Translations under genes and position numbers: made by a program
Part shown: positions 13,570 through 24,355 of the stretch, in pieces
Position numbering within the stretch: the stretch's first letter is position 1
Layout: every line of letters begins with the position of its first letter
From: Diphasiastrum complanatum
Taxonomy: Eukaryota; Streptophyta; Lycopodiopsida; Lycopodiales; Lycopodiaceae
NCBI GenBank assembly: GCA_029204225.1
Contig: CM055110.1
Span: forward strand, 44,931,494-44,995,493
DNA length: 64,000 nucleotides
Direction: 5' to 3'
The notes under the pieces: model-generated
What the model was told of the DNA's origin: nothing
What the model saw: only the letters and a program-made list of their open reading frames with translations
Database searches by the model: none

Positions 13570-14190
13570 TTTTTAATGATCACACCTATATTTCTGATAA
13601 AAATGGTTTAGTGGGTAGATTAGAGCCATATCCTCTACCAAATTTTACGAGTGAGGAATGGATTACTCCTGATGCAGCAATTTTAGAAAGTTTTTGATCT
13701 AGACTTTATATTGATATTCAGAGTATATTAAAATGTAGCACTAGTTCAAAGAATAATAGATTAAGTTGGTATCTACCTTTTACTATTTTTGTTGATTTTT
13801 TTTTTTCCAAATGCAAATGTTCGGAGAACAAAAACAATGTTTATTTGTAAGGACCTGAGTGCTGAAATAATCATCGAGTTGTTGGAATACAAAACAAAAT
13901 CAGCAAATTGAGTGCAGAGTATGTAACTCATCAATGACATTTAGATATCACATCGAAAAACAAATGCTTACTTTGCTGTTGTATTATAGAAGATGGATAA
14001 AATGCAAAAATGATGGAAGCCACTTGATCAAGATTTTGGAATAAACCCTCAAGAGCAACTTCAAATAACAGTGAAAAGAAATGACAATATTCATGCAATG
14101 GTTGAGGTTGAGGAAGATTGGTGTCTCAATCACATTCGATCAGAACTAGACATGTTGCAATTCGATCTACCTCAATACTATCAATTTTGA
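13570..14190 (+). pseudogene. Degenerate coding remnant, unknown product
   Basis: Short plus-strand open pieces read like protein: KNGLVGRLEPYPLPNFTSEE followed by WITPDAAILESF (about 13590-13698), then MFICKDLSAEIIIELLEYKT (about 13830-13900), then HIRSELDMLQFDLPQYYQF (about 14130-14190). Stops and frame changes separate them. I do not recognise the family. The codon-like texture and position suggest it belongs to the same decayed gene cluster as the H3-Ulp1 and transposase-like frames to its right. This is an inference. Confidence 0.3.
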
Positions 14191-15022
14191 TTGACTGGTG
14201 TAAAGGTACGTTATGCCATATGAAAATTTTCATTTTTTCTATTTCTTAGTGAATGTTTTAAAAAATAAATGAGCTTAAACAATTTCTCTTGTGCAGGTAA
14301 GAGCAAGGCAAGAAGAGCATATAAAATGCAAAGACATAGGAACATGCATTGAAATTGAAGATCCATAGATTTTGAACAATGTAATTTTGTATTAGGTCAT
14401 ATAATTTTTTGTATACATCATGTTTGATAATATATGAAAAGCTCAACTTGAGTATCATTGTTGAGTATCCTGAAATAATAACCTGAAATGCAAACATGTA
14501 GGAATAACCATAGAAATTGAAGATGAATGAATATGAAAAATCTAAATATATTTGTATAAAATTTTTCTGTACATGTGAAATTCATATTGTTTCATTCACA
14601 TCAAGGGAGACCGACTTTTATTCTGTATTTAACCTTGCTTTTCTATGATCTCTAAATCCATTTCTCTAGATGGAAGTAGCTTGGGCAGAGAACACTCTAC
14701 AATTGAAACTGGATATGAATTTTCGATCACAAGTTTGCCTGAAGTGCATTATCTCCATTGGGAAGATCTTCAGACATTTAAACTGAAAAAAAAACACAAT
14801 TAAATGTCATTAATCAAAGATTACTTATTAGAAATTATTAGGAATGTGATTATGAACTAATAGATGACCTCTAGCAGATTCGGAAGTTTATCTTGTAGTG
14901 CAAGCCAATTGAAAAAGAATTTGGCATTGCATACCGTATACCAACCACAGCTAACAGAATTAACCTACTTAAAGTATTCAAATATATACGAAAGTTAGTA
15001 ACAAAATTTTAACTTTATGTAA

Positions 15023-15194
15023 AATTGGATCAATGCGCACGAGGTGATAATAAAATCTACAAAGGAAACAAGTGCGCATCGAACTGATATCCAGAAAATA
15101 TTGTTTGAATATCGGATCAGCATGCACAAAATAAAATGAAATTGTACAAAAACTACAAGTGCATGTCAAATCGATATTGAAATTTTTTTACCTC
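15023..15194. repeat. Two diverged 86-bp hairpin repeat units
   Basis: The units start at 15023 and 15109, exactly 86 bp apart. Each has inverted arms: ATTGGATCAATGCGCAC with GTGCGCATCGAACTGATAT, and ATATCGGATCAGCATGCAC with GTGCATGTCAAATCGATAT. The arm sequence and the 86-bp period match the array at 17535-17878. The units sit just after the predicted donor of the Ulp1-like exon, so they would be intronic. Confidence 0.8.
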
Positions 15195-16693
15195 TGCATC
15201 AACCATTTTCAGCTTCGTATGCGCTGTTGCACCTGGTACTGAAAAGAGTTCCAGTATTTTCTTGATATGGCTCTTTGCTATTTTGTGGGTGTGTGTAATA
15301 GAGTCCATCTTTATACAAATTGGACTACATACACTCTCATCATTGACATATAAGAATAACACATATAAGCTCCAATGTTCACTGCAATAAAAAAACAATA
15401 AGTTTATGAGAATGCATGTGAAATCAAAATTCATATGAAAAAATCAACTTAATAAAATCTGAAAAAAATACACTTGGTTATGTATGGGAGCACAAAAATT
15501 GGAGTCCCTAGTCTGACGTATTGGAGCATATCATTGTGCAGACTTTTAAAATTAGGAAAATCAAAAGCAGCCATGAATTGGAACGGAAGAAATGCGACAT
15601 CTATAAACAGTGAGATCTAGAAAAACTCCATCCAGTATTGAATTGCCCCCTCTCCTACATTGTCCCCTAGCATTTTATCCCTACTTTCTGATTCACCTGT
15701 ATCTAATTTAGAAAGGGGAAGAACAACATTGGTCTTCAGCATCTTAAAACTATATAGAGGACCTAGAGCTTTTAGATATGTGTTTAACAATTGGTCATAC
15801 TGTACATATTTAGGAGTATTTAGAAAAGCAAGTGCAGGGAGTGAAGGAAGTAATACAGATAAACCACTGAATGAATTGTCATTTAAAATCGATTTGACCT
15901 TTAAATTTACAAAATCATCTAAATTTTCTCCTGAAACTAGAGAGGGAGAGCTAATATGTGTGAAAGTAGGAGGAGACTGAGATTTAGCTGGAAAAGGAGA
16001 TTTATTAGGTGAGGAATTCTTAGGAGGAGAAGAAGGATGTTGAGATTTAGGAGGAGAAGAAGGAGATTGAGATTTATTAGAGGAATCGTTAGATGGAGAT
16101 TGAGATTGAGATTTAGAAGAAGATAAAGGAGGTTGAGATTTATTAGGAGAAGAAAGAGACTTCAGAGGAGATTGTCTAGCAGTTAGAATGTCATGCAGAG
16201 GAGAAGACTTTGAAAAATCTCTAGTCTTCTTCTTTGAAACACTCTCGCTCTGTTCCTGAAAAACAAGCCGGGATGGTTGAGATTGCTTTTATTTTTCTCA
16301 ATCTGCATCTTGTTTTGGAGGAGAGGACGTAGCTGGTTTGAAGTACTCAGCAAATTTGTCATACGTGTCCCATTGCCTGAACACAAGGGTGAAATCCTTC
16401 GGCATGATGGTCACCCTCTTGGCATGGACAACTGCAACAACACTATCTGAAAAAAATTTCACTTGGAAATCCTCATATGCAGTGTGTAGAGTTTCAATTG
16501 CCGTTACAGTCCATCTCACTTCTACAGATAGACTTCTTGTTACCTGTCTGATGGATCTCTGTATGTGAGCTTTTGGAATAAGAAGATTATTGATCTTCTG
16601 AAGCTTCTGGATATCCTTTAGCCATGGCGGGTCTCTTGGTCTGTCCCTTGGCCTAGGATGCTGCTCCGATATCTCAGTATCCTTAGCGAAATA
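15192..16693 (-). pseudogene. Histone H3-fold / Ser-Pro-rich / Ulp1-like protease fusion, degenerate
   Basis: One minus-strand frame is open from 16693 to 15474 except for stops at 16300-16298, 16291-16289 and 15619-15617. The first ~130 codons are histone H3-like: WLKDIQKLQKINNLLIPKA matches the alphaN helix and LLIRK region, and VHAKRVTIMPKDF matches the invariant H3 IHAKRVTIMPKD. A C-terminal extension follows with repeated SPNKSQ/SPPKSQ. The same frame then enters a Ulp1 (C48)-like region: MLGDNVGEGAIQYW, PIFVLPYIT, an intron (15473-15382), then EHWSLYVLF (catalytic His) and IKMDSI (catalytic Asp), ending at a donor after 15192. No clear Gln..CysGly exon was found. A weak candidate at 14881-14940 reads PNSFSIGLHY, with Ile where Cys is expected. 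Ulp1 folds cleave SUMO-like proteins and are common in plant transposons. An H3 fold joined to one is not something I know. It could instead be two adjacent genes. Confidence 0.65.
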
Positions 16694-17060
16694 TCACATC
16701 AACTTGCGCCTACTTGATGTGTCCCCCAGTGAATTTATTCACACGCGCTGAATTGATATTGGACGACACTATGAATGATCAGAACTTGCCTCGGTATATT
16801 CTTCTTAGCTTTGGAGTGTATGAGGAATCTATCGAAGGAAGTTTTGATCATTCATAATCCCGTCAAATAATTTTGATAGATTTCAAGATTATTTTTTTCC
16901 TTCTAATAGCGAATCGACGCGTGCCGTCCAAGTGGAAAAATTTCTTTCTTCTAACGGACGCGCTGATTTGATATCTGAGTTGCCATATCGCATCAACGCG
17001 CGTCTACTTGATGTGTCTCCCAATAAAGCGGTTCTCCTCGCGGGTGGAATCGATATCAAC
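16689..17060. repeat. Diverged copies of the hairpin repeat
   Basis: Two units at 16689-16760 and 16985-17056 each span about 72 bp between arms. Left arms read AATATCACATCAACTTGCGC and ATATCGCATCAACGCGCG; right arms read GCGCTGAATTGATATT and GGTGGAATCGATAT. Both share CTACTTGATGTGTC after the left arm. A third partial copy lies near 16906-16975. They adjoin the 5' end of the H3-like frame. Confidence 0.7.
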
Positions 17061-17534
17061 ATTATTCTGAATGCTCGACTTTTTGAATATGTTCTGAATG
17101 AACCATTGTTGCAAATTTTTTTTTGTTATCTTTTAGCTGCTTAAATAGGGCAAGAGTCTGTAATTATTGCCCTCGTGAGCATTTCTCATGTCGTTGCATG
17201 GATAATGATGTTTCAGAAGGCTACTCTGATAAAATCTTTGATAGCTAGTCATAGACTGTTTAAGGTTTCGACACAAGTACTCTGACAGATGGGTTTAGGG
17301 TCCAGGCTAATGATGATTAGGAAAGGCTATTGATAGAGTGTTTAAGGTATTACGGCGTAGGTCACTCTGATTGGTGATTAAATATACGCCCCAAGCCTCA
17401 ATTCATTTCTTGACAAATGTATGGCTATGATCAACAAGAATGGACTATAAATATGGGCACCACTCTCCGTACTTGGATTCTGTGATCTTTTTTTTATAAC
17501 TCTTTTGTCATTTTGTTCTCTAGATTTCTCTCAC

Positions 17535-17878
17535 AATATCGAATTGACACACGCCTTGTCCTATAGTGCACAATCGGAATCATTCAAGCGTGCTGAAGCG
17601 ATATTATCTCTTTCTGACGTAATATCGGATCAACGCGCGCATTGCTCTAGAGTCCTCGACCGGAATAATTCAGGCGCGTTGAACCGATATCGGCCTCTTC
17701 CTACGAAATATCGGATCAATGCGCGCCAAGTTCTAGAGTCCCCAATAACAATCATTCACGCATGCTGAAGCGATATCAGTCTCTTCCTATAGAATATCGA
17801 ATCAACACATGTCCCGTTCTAGAGTCCTCGACCAGAATAATTCAGGTGCGTTGAACCGATATCAGGTTCGCTATGGCT
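17535..17878. repeat. Four-unit 86-bp tandem array with internal inverted arms
   Basis: Units begin at 17535, 17621, 17707 and 17793, an exact 86-bp period. In unit 2 the left arm ATATCGGATCAACGCGC (17622-17638) pairs with GCGCGTTGAACCGATAT (17674-17690) with one mismatch, leaving a 35-base loop. The other units keep the arms with a few changes. The array is GC-richer than its surroundings and ends at the ATG (17873) of a rightward reading frame, so it lies between two divergent genes. Confidence 0.9.
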
Positions 17879-19500
17879 AGTTCCTGTATGTCCTCAGAAA
17901 ACAAACTTCTGGATTTTTTTGAATGCCAGTGACATTCCATCTGAGAAATTAGAGTATTTCTCCAGTATTTTTTTTGCACCTTTCGATATCGATTAACTAG
18001 TTTATGAGAATCATTATAATCTACTTTCTCTTCTTTCTCTCAGATTATTACTACTCTTGTTCAAGATATAAATTGTTTTTGTTTCATCCATTTTCAGGAC
18101 CTTGTACATTCCCAACCATCCTCTAAGCATAAACATGATAGAAAGTATGCTAACCTGCATGAACATTTCAAAAGAAATAAATATGTTGGTATCCACAAAA
18201 GAAAATGTCGTCTTCTAATCAAAGGTATGGCGTTTGTCTTTTACATATCCGTTGAAATTACAGATGATGAGTTTGTTGGATCTTCTACTCTTCCCATGAT
18301 TGAAGCATCTGCATCTACTCCAATTGATGTAGATGAAGTAGATAATGATATAGGGGTTGAAGCTGAAGCATCTATGGCTTTAGATTATCAGAAAACTCTC
18401 CTCGTTCTATAATCATCTCTAACTCTCTTCCATCTGCAAGTCCTATTAATTTATTAAATCTACCTGATGTTCCCATATATTTTATAAATAATGACATTTA
18501 TATATTTTTTAAATGATATAGAAGATGTTTTGAATTTGAGAGAGCATGAAATCCTCTCAATTTTTGCACAAAATTTATCAAAATTTTTTGACATTGTTGA
18601 TTACACATATAATGACCTTGAAAGTGAGATAGACTATGATGAAGATGGCAATTGGAAATCTGGCAATGAGGCATTGGAGGCCATAATTGAAAAATCGGAA
18701 GCCTGTAAAAAAACTTTGCCTACAGAGGAGGATTCCAAAAAAAATATACCCCAAGAACTCAATATATTCCCTTGGGCAACGTAGAGGCCATTGGAGGACA
18801 TGACAGTAGCAGAACAAACGTCATTGAATACAATGATTATGATCTGGTAAGTAGATATTATATTGGTATTGATATTGTTCAGTTTTCTTAATTCAAACAT
18901 TGTGTTGAGGTTTGAGTTTACATTGTTATGTATCATTCTAAATTTATTTTCTTGACTCCTTTATAGGATACTATTGAAATAGATGCCTTTGGTATGAGAC
19001 ATAGAGGCGTCCAAGGTGTATCAGACGGGAGAAAGATGTGTCTCTATCTCATTATTTGAAAAACTTTCAAAATAATGAGGTTTGTATATATTATTCATCT
19101 TTAAATCCATATGCTACCACCGTCATTATGGCCATCAAGTCATTATCTGTTTGGTTAGGAGGCCATACGTACGCCATAGGAACATATAAAATAACTTTTG
19201 TGAAAAGAAATTTGGCCATTAAAATATTGGGTTATACTCCCAATGAGACTACAAAAAGATAATATGCAATGGCCCTTTATTCGGGTAACATTGATATGAG
19301 CAAAAGGAGAAATTTAAAATTTTTGGATCCATATGAAAGGTGATTATTCCTTCAGAACAATACCATCCGTCTGAATCTTGAAGAGGGTGATGATGAAAAT
19401 AAAACAACCTTCTGTAATAGATTATTGATATATTACAAGGATCTCTCTTTTGTTATGAATTTGAATGCCTTACAAAAAATCGTAACATTTGGCGAGTTTT
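17873..19500 (+). pseudogene. Rightward unknown gene of the 13-22 kb cluster, frameshifted
   Basis: An ATG at 17873 opens MASSCMSSENKLLDFF. A shift in a T run then leads into NASDIPSEKLEYFSSIFFAP. Further pieces fit GT..AG splicing: DLVHSQPSSKHKHDRKYANL and on to KCRLLIK (18096-18223, donor at 18224), then DDEFVGSSTLPMIEASASTP with an acidic stretch to 18409. Later come REHEILSIFAQNLSKFFDIV (about 18540-18600), IEIDAFGMRHRGVQGV and VSLSHYLKNFQNNEVCIYYS through PNETTKR (19038-19262). Stops and frame changes are frequent. I recognise no family. The acidic segment and basic N-terminal part are the only visible features. Confidence 0.4.
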
Positions 19501-20060
19501 TAGCTTGATATCTAAATTTTGCTCTTCTGTAAAACCACTGAAAAAGTTGAACTAAATATTTATTTTTTGAATTGTGTCCTCCATGATTTGTGGCTCTATG
19601 AAATGCTCCTCTTGTTTGCCAATGTGATTTTTCCATGCCTTGTGATGACCATATACTTAATCTCCCATATTCCTTTGCAAAATAAGTTGCATGATGAAGA
19701 AAGATGTGTTGCAAACAAGAGTTGAAATAAGTAACATCAGTAGAAAAAAAATATAAGCATGAATGAGATAAGTACCATATAATGAAATAGATTAGTACAG
19801 ACTTTAAAAATGTGGTGCAATGATTTTGCAAAGTCCTCATATCTTCTGATGATAGGTTTTCTTTCCTGATAACACCTATGAGTTTGTCTAAGTTGTTCCA
19901 CACTTGTCTCTTTTCCACTCGATTATTTACTTTCAGTGTTCGTGTTGCTTGAACAATTTCTTTCCAAATTTTGTATCTGACACTAGATTCTTTGCATGTG
20001 TGATTGGATAAGAATCTTCTTGCTTTAGCACCTCCAATTGATGGCTTATTAGGAACGTTG

Positions 20061-20101
<41 letters not shown>

Positions 20102-21800
20102 CCGGAGAGTCTGTCACTTTTTTCAATGGTGACATTCCCTTTATGTAGTCCTGCCTTTGAAAAAACTTCTTCCAACCTCTTAGTAGCTGCTTTAGCCACA
20201 AACTCCGGTTTATGATTCCATGCAAGGAGAATATGCAGGTAAATAAGTTTTTCAATAATACAAACCTCAGTATGCAATGTGCATATGTGAACATTTTTTT
20301 AGTGGAATTGGCAAAACACTTTTCATATTTGGATCTTCTGCTTCTCTTGTTGGGCCAGTGTTTGATCATCCCAAATTCATATTGTAGCAATTCTTCATGT
20401 AATAAAGACATGGATGCTTTGATGTTGCCCCATGAGAGACATTATACATACATTTTAATGTTTTCAAATCATCTGCAAGGTGCCATTGAATTTGGAAACT
20501 TCCATACTATAAATTTCTCATCCTCCAAATGTCTCTTTATAATCTCGCCATAATTTGTTCGTGAAAATATCCATGAAAGTATTTTATGATCCTCTTTCAA
20601 GACTTGTAGAGAAGCAAGTAATGCATGACATGTCAATAAAAAATGACAATGTATGAAATGTTAATAACGATACTTAAAAAGAAAATTGATAAGTATACCT
20701 AGAATGCCATATGTGATTTTTAGATTGAACACTAAATGTTCGATCATCTGTATCTGAAATTTTGTTTATCAAAGTGAGACTCACTCATTCCAACTTTTGA
20801 CCTTTGATGATTTCGGATTCATCCAATTTTATTACAAGAATGATCTTTCCATTTACCCGATGTTTGTCTAGTTTATAGAATCGAATAATGTATTTTAGAA
20901 CATTTTCCATATCAAGGAAAATATTATTGCAATCATTGTAATTGAGCTCACCATATTCTGATTTGTATAATTCAGTTATATGAAGTGGTTGGCCAACTAC
21001 TTTGAACATTTCGTCATTATAATAATTTCTTGCTAATCTTATTCGATATGGACGAGGAAGATAAGCTTTCTTCACCATCACTTGAGAAAAATCTTCTTTA
21101 AGTATTCTAAAAAAAGTAGAATAAGCATCTTTGCTAATTCCAGAAACATCACATGCACCTACTATCACATTTGCATCCAAGTAAGTTTGAACCTTATTCA
21201 AAACAGTCTCGGCAATTTCATTTTTCATGTTTTCAAACCAAACATTTTTCATCATTGCCTTTGCTGACTTTCTAGGTAAAACATGACTTAAAGATGATCC
21301 GATGCATGAACGATCTGTTAAATAATTCTTTGTCACCAAACACGATCTGCAACAAACATATAAAACTCAAATTATGTTTAATAAATTGATAATGCATATT
21401 ATCAAATGCAAATCAATTTTAAATGTCAAATACAAATCAAATACACAATTTATAAGAAAGCATACTCAAATGTTTGAACTCTTTTTTTCTGATTGCTGCT
21501 GTGTAGATAAGTCATCAATATTCTTCATCGGTACTCTCTTTCTTTTCTTTTTCATCATTGTCTTTTTGATAACTTTTATATCAACAACAGATTTTAAACT
21601 CTCGGATCACAACTTTTCCATGGATTCTAACATTTCTTGGTTTGATCCCCAAAGAGTAGTGACTGTAGCACTCAACTTTGACATAGCATGCTTGAGTGCA
21701 TTGTTTTCGGCACTAGTGTGTTGCACGTAATGAAGCAATTGTTGATTTGCACGTTGCAATTGTTGATTAGCAAACTATAATTGTTGATTAAGACAAGACA
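19433..21800 (-). pseudogene. Transposase-like gene with N-terminal coiled coil, degenerate
   Basis: Minus strand, read from 21800 down. It starts with a coiled-coil-like region carrying repeats of NQQL-type heptads, then a Lys-rich stretch (MMKKKRKRVP). An acceptor near 21361 leads to a 184-residue body (21339-20785) with GISKDAYSTFFRILKED and GKIILVIKLDESEIIKGQKL. After an in-frame TGA it continues through NKISDTDDRTFSVQS (to about 20690), HLEDEKFIVWKFPNSM and AWNHKPEFVAKAATKRLEEV. It ends with FAKEYGRLSIWSSQGMEKSH and NKYLVQLFQWFYRR. The SSQGxEKSH..RG motif near the C-terminus resembles large transposase-like proteins seen in plants and invertebrates, known to me only as uncharacterised. 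A poly-T run interrupts it. Not functional as read. Confidence 0.5.
20063..20101. repeat. 39-base T run
   Basis: An uninterrupted T tract inside the transposase-like pseudogene. On the minus strand it reads as an artificial poly-Lys. It could be the tail of a short retroposed sequence or simple expansion; no duplicated flank was seen. Confidence 0.85.
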
Positions 21801-22049
21801 TGCTATGCATTCCAATATCACGCAACCTTTGACAATATCCAACACATCACTTCGTCTTCTAACAAATCCATTTTGTAAGTACCAACTCATCAACCATGTA
21901 GAAGCATGCCAAGTGTCATCATGAGGTTGGGCCTCAATCTCCTCATGACTTGTACAGATCAAAGGCATGATTAAGCATAGGTATTTGGGTCATGGCCTCT
22001 AGCTCAATCGAAGGTCACCACATGTCCTATTTTGTAGGGATGCAAAACT

Positions 22050-23215
22050 GAAAGTGGTAGACCTCAATCTACCACCTTCATTTCATTGGCCTATAGGGTG
22101 TAATCACATCTACTGAATCTGAATACATTGCTACTACTAATGTTTCATGAAAAGCCATTTGGCTGAGAAACCTACTATCTGATATCAATCTTGTTCAGCT
22201 TCAATCTACTATTTTATATTGTGACAATTAAATCACCATTGCATTATCTCTAAATCCAAGATTCATTCTCGAAGCAATCATATTGAAATCAAATATCGCT
22301 ACATCAACAAAATGTGCTAAGCAAGAAAATAGAGATAACCCTGGTTTATTGCAGGACAAACTTTACGGTAGCAGACATCTTCTTCACCAATGCACTAGCA
22401 AAGGACAACCACATCAGTTTTAGTAATGTTTTAAATATGAAAATCAAAGTATTCCATGATCTACATTAAGGGGGAGTGTTGGATTTCTACTAAAATTTGA
22501 AACTATTTATGTGTCTCCTGCAAAAATTTGTAAATATTTAGAAATTCTCCAGTCAGTAGATTAGAAACTAAAAGTTAAAAATAGAGTCAGAATCAAATTC
22601 GAATCAATCCGAATCTAAGTTGAATCGATATCAAACATGAATCAATTCAAATCTACATTGATTCGATTCAATTTGACCTAGGGTCGAAACTTGACTGTTA
22701 ATATCAAAATGACAACTTTCGATCTTCACGATTGTTCTTTATGATATAATCATACCTGACAATTAACAATTATTGATTGCATTAAACTAGATTACCTTTA
22801 GGCTACTAAATATTCTTTTAATCATTAGTAACTGTTAAAGTTGTATATATACAGATGCCAAAGTTATCTTAATAGCTAAAGAGTTGTGAGATATAGTAAT
22901 TGGCACCAAGGTTAAGTTTCTTGCTGATAAACAAGCCTTATTTGTGGGCTCTAGGGGTCTATATATACCTATATGAAATTGGCCTCCTATACACCCACCT
23001 TCCTATTAAGTAGGATTATAAGCTCGATTCACGTCCCAAGTTAAGTGGGATACCATATTTAATCTTTCTCGTTTCATGATGTCTTGTATTTTGTGCACCA
23101 TTCTTTTTTTGCTTGCAATGGTTTCAACAAGCTCATACATGATGGAAGCTAGCAATAGATTGGATACTACCAACTACTCAGCATGGAAGTTGAGAAGGGG
23201 AATCCATCTTAGTTG
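22050..23215 (+). mobile_element. Ty1/copia remnant arranged RNase H - LTR - gag
   Basis: 22115-22470 encodes the degenerate end of copia RNase H: TSTESEYIATT, KAIWLRNLLSDINLVQL, ILYCDN and HSRSNHIEIKYRYI. A purine tract AAGGGGGAG (22468-22476) is followed by an LTR starting TGTTGGA at 22477 and probably ending with CA near 23118. A weak primer-site-like TGGTTTCAACAAGCTC (23120-23135) follows, then an ATG at 23142 opening MEASNRLDTTNYSAWKLRRG, typical of a copia gag start. Internal sequence thus lies on both sides of one LTR. All coding parts carry stops. Confidence 0.65.
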
Positions 23216-24355
23216 TCCAATACCGGATGGCTAGCCAACAAGCTAGCCCTTCCCATGATTCAATCTCCCCTTCTAAAAAGAGCACATCAAACCTCTTCTA
23301 AAATTCAAATGTTTAAGAAATATCATTAGGGATTGTAAGAGAACATATTCCATCTTTTTTGTATCTGCCATTTTGGCAAACCTTTTTTTTTTTTTTTTTT
23401 TTTTGAGAAATGAAATGATCATTCAAAAGAAAGCAAGTCTCTTATTTTGCATAGCTAGAGACATAAATTGTCTCAAGAGCTAAAATTAGATCCCTGAGAG
23501 GTTTCAAAAATATGAGTAAGTATATGTGACATCGTCACGACATGGTGCACACTGCCATGAAAAGATAGACAAAATCAAATTGGTGTTCAAATGCAAACTA
23601 GAAAGTCTACAAAGTAGGCAAAATTATCATATAAGTATCGATTGTACAGAGAGATGGATGCATTTACCATGGTGTCTCAATGTGTAGTAGGTAGTGGCAC
23701 GACGAGATTGGAGGTCGCCGTGGTCTAAACCCTAATATATGGTCTAGATTTGACTTCATTTCATAGAATCTAGATTTGAGTTATATTTCATTTTTTTATT
23801 TGTCTTATTAGTTTAGACCATATCTATATTGCATATAATCTACAATCTGATGTGAATTTCATTTCATTTCAAATTTAAATTAATTTATTAATCTATAATC
23901 TAATGTGTGAATTTAAATTTCATTCTATCATAATCTTAGATTATGGACACCTCCCAACAAAGGAGAAATACAACTAATGTGTACATTTGAATTATATTCT
24001 ATCATAGTTTTAGATTATCGACACCTCCTAATGAAGGAGCAATACAACTTGGCAGTCTAACAAGGGTAACAAGGGTATGCCACAATTGTGAAACAACTAA
24101 AAATTCAAGGCTTATATCCATGAGTAAATTACACTTGTCTTGTAACATATGAATCATGTTTCAAAATTTACCATCTTTTGAGGATTCATTTTAATATGTT
24201 GCCATTTGAAACAGATTATTTAGCTTTTATAACTCATTATAAGCTTAAAAAAGCTATATATTGGATTTTTATTTGATTTTTTTTGTATTTTCGCTGACAA
24301 TATTATATTCTAGACCCTAAATACATACATTACTACTAGATGTAGCATTAGTTTT
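23216..24355. other. A+T-rich, no gene recognised
   Basis: Holds a T run at about 23384-23404 and two related ~70-bp segments (about 23920-23960 and 23980-24030) sharing ATTCTATCATA and GACACCTCC. No coding signal was seen. Confidence 0.35.

Noticed and set aside
19933-20411. Lys-rich C-terminal tail on minus-strand frames
   Set aside because: The Lys run comes from the 39-base T tract and not from a conserved basic domain.
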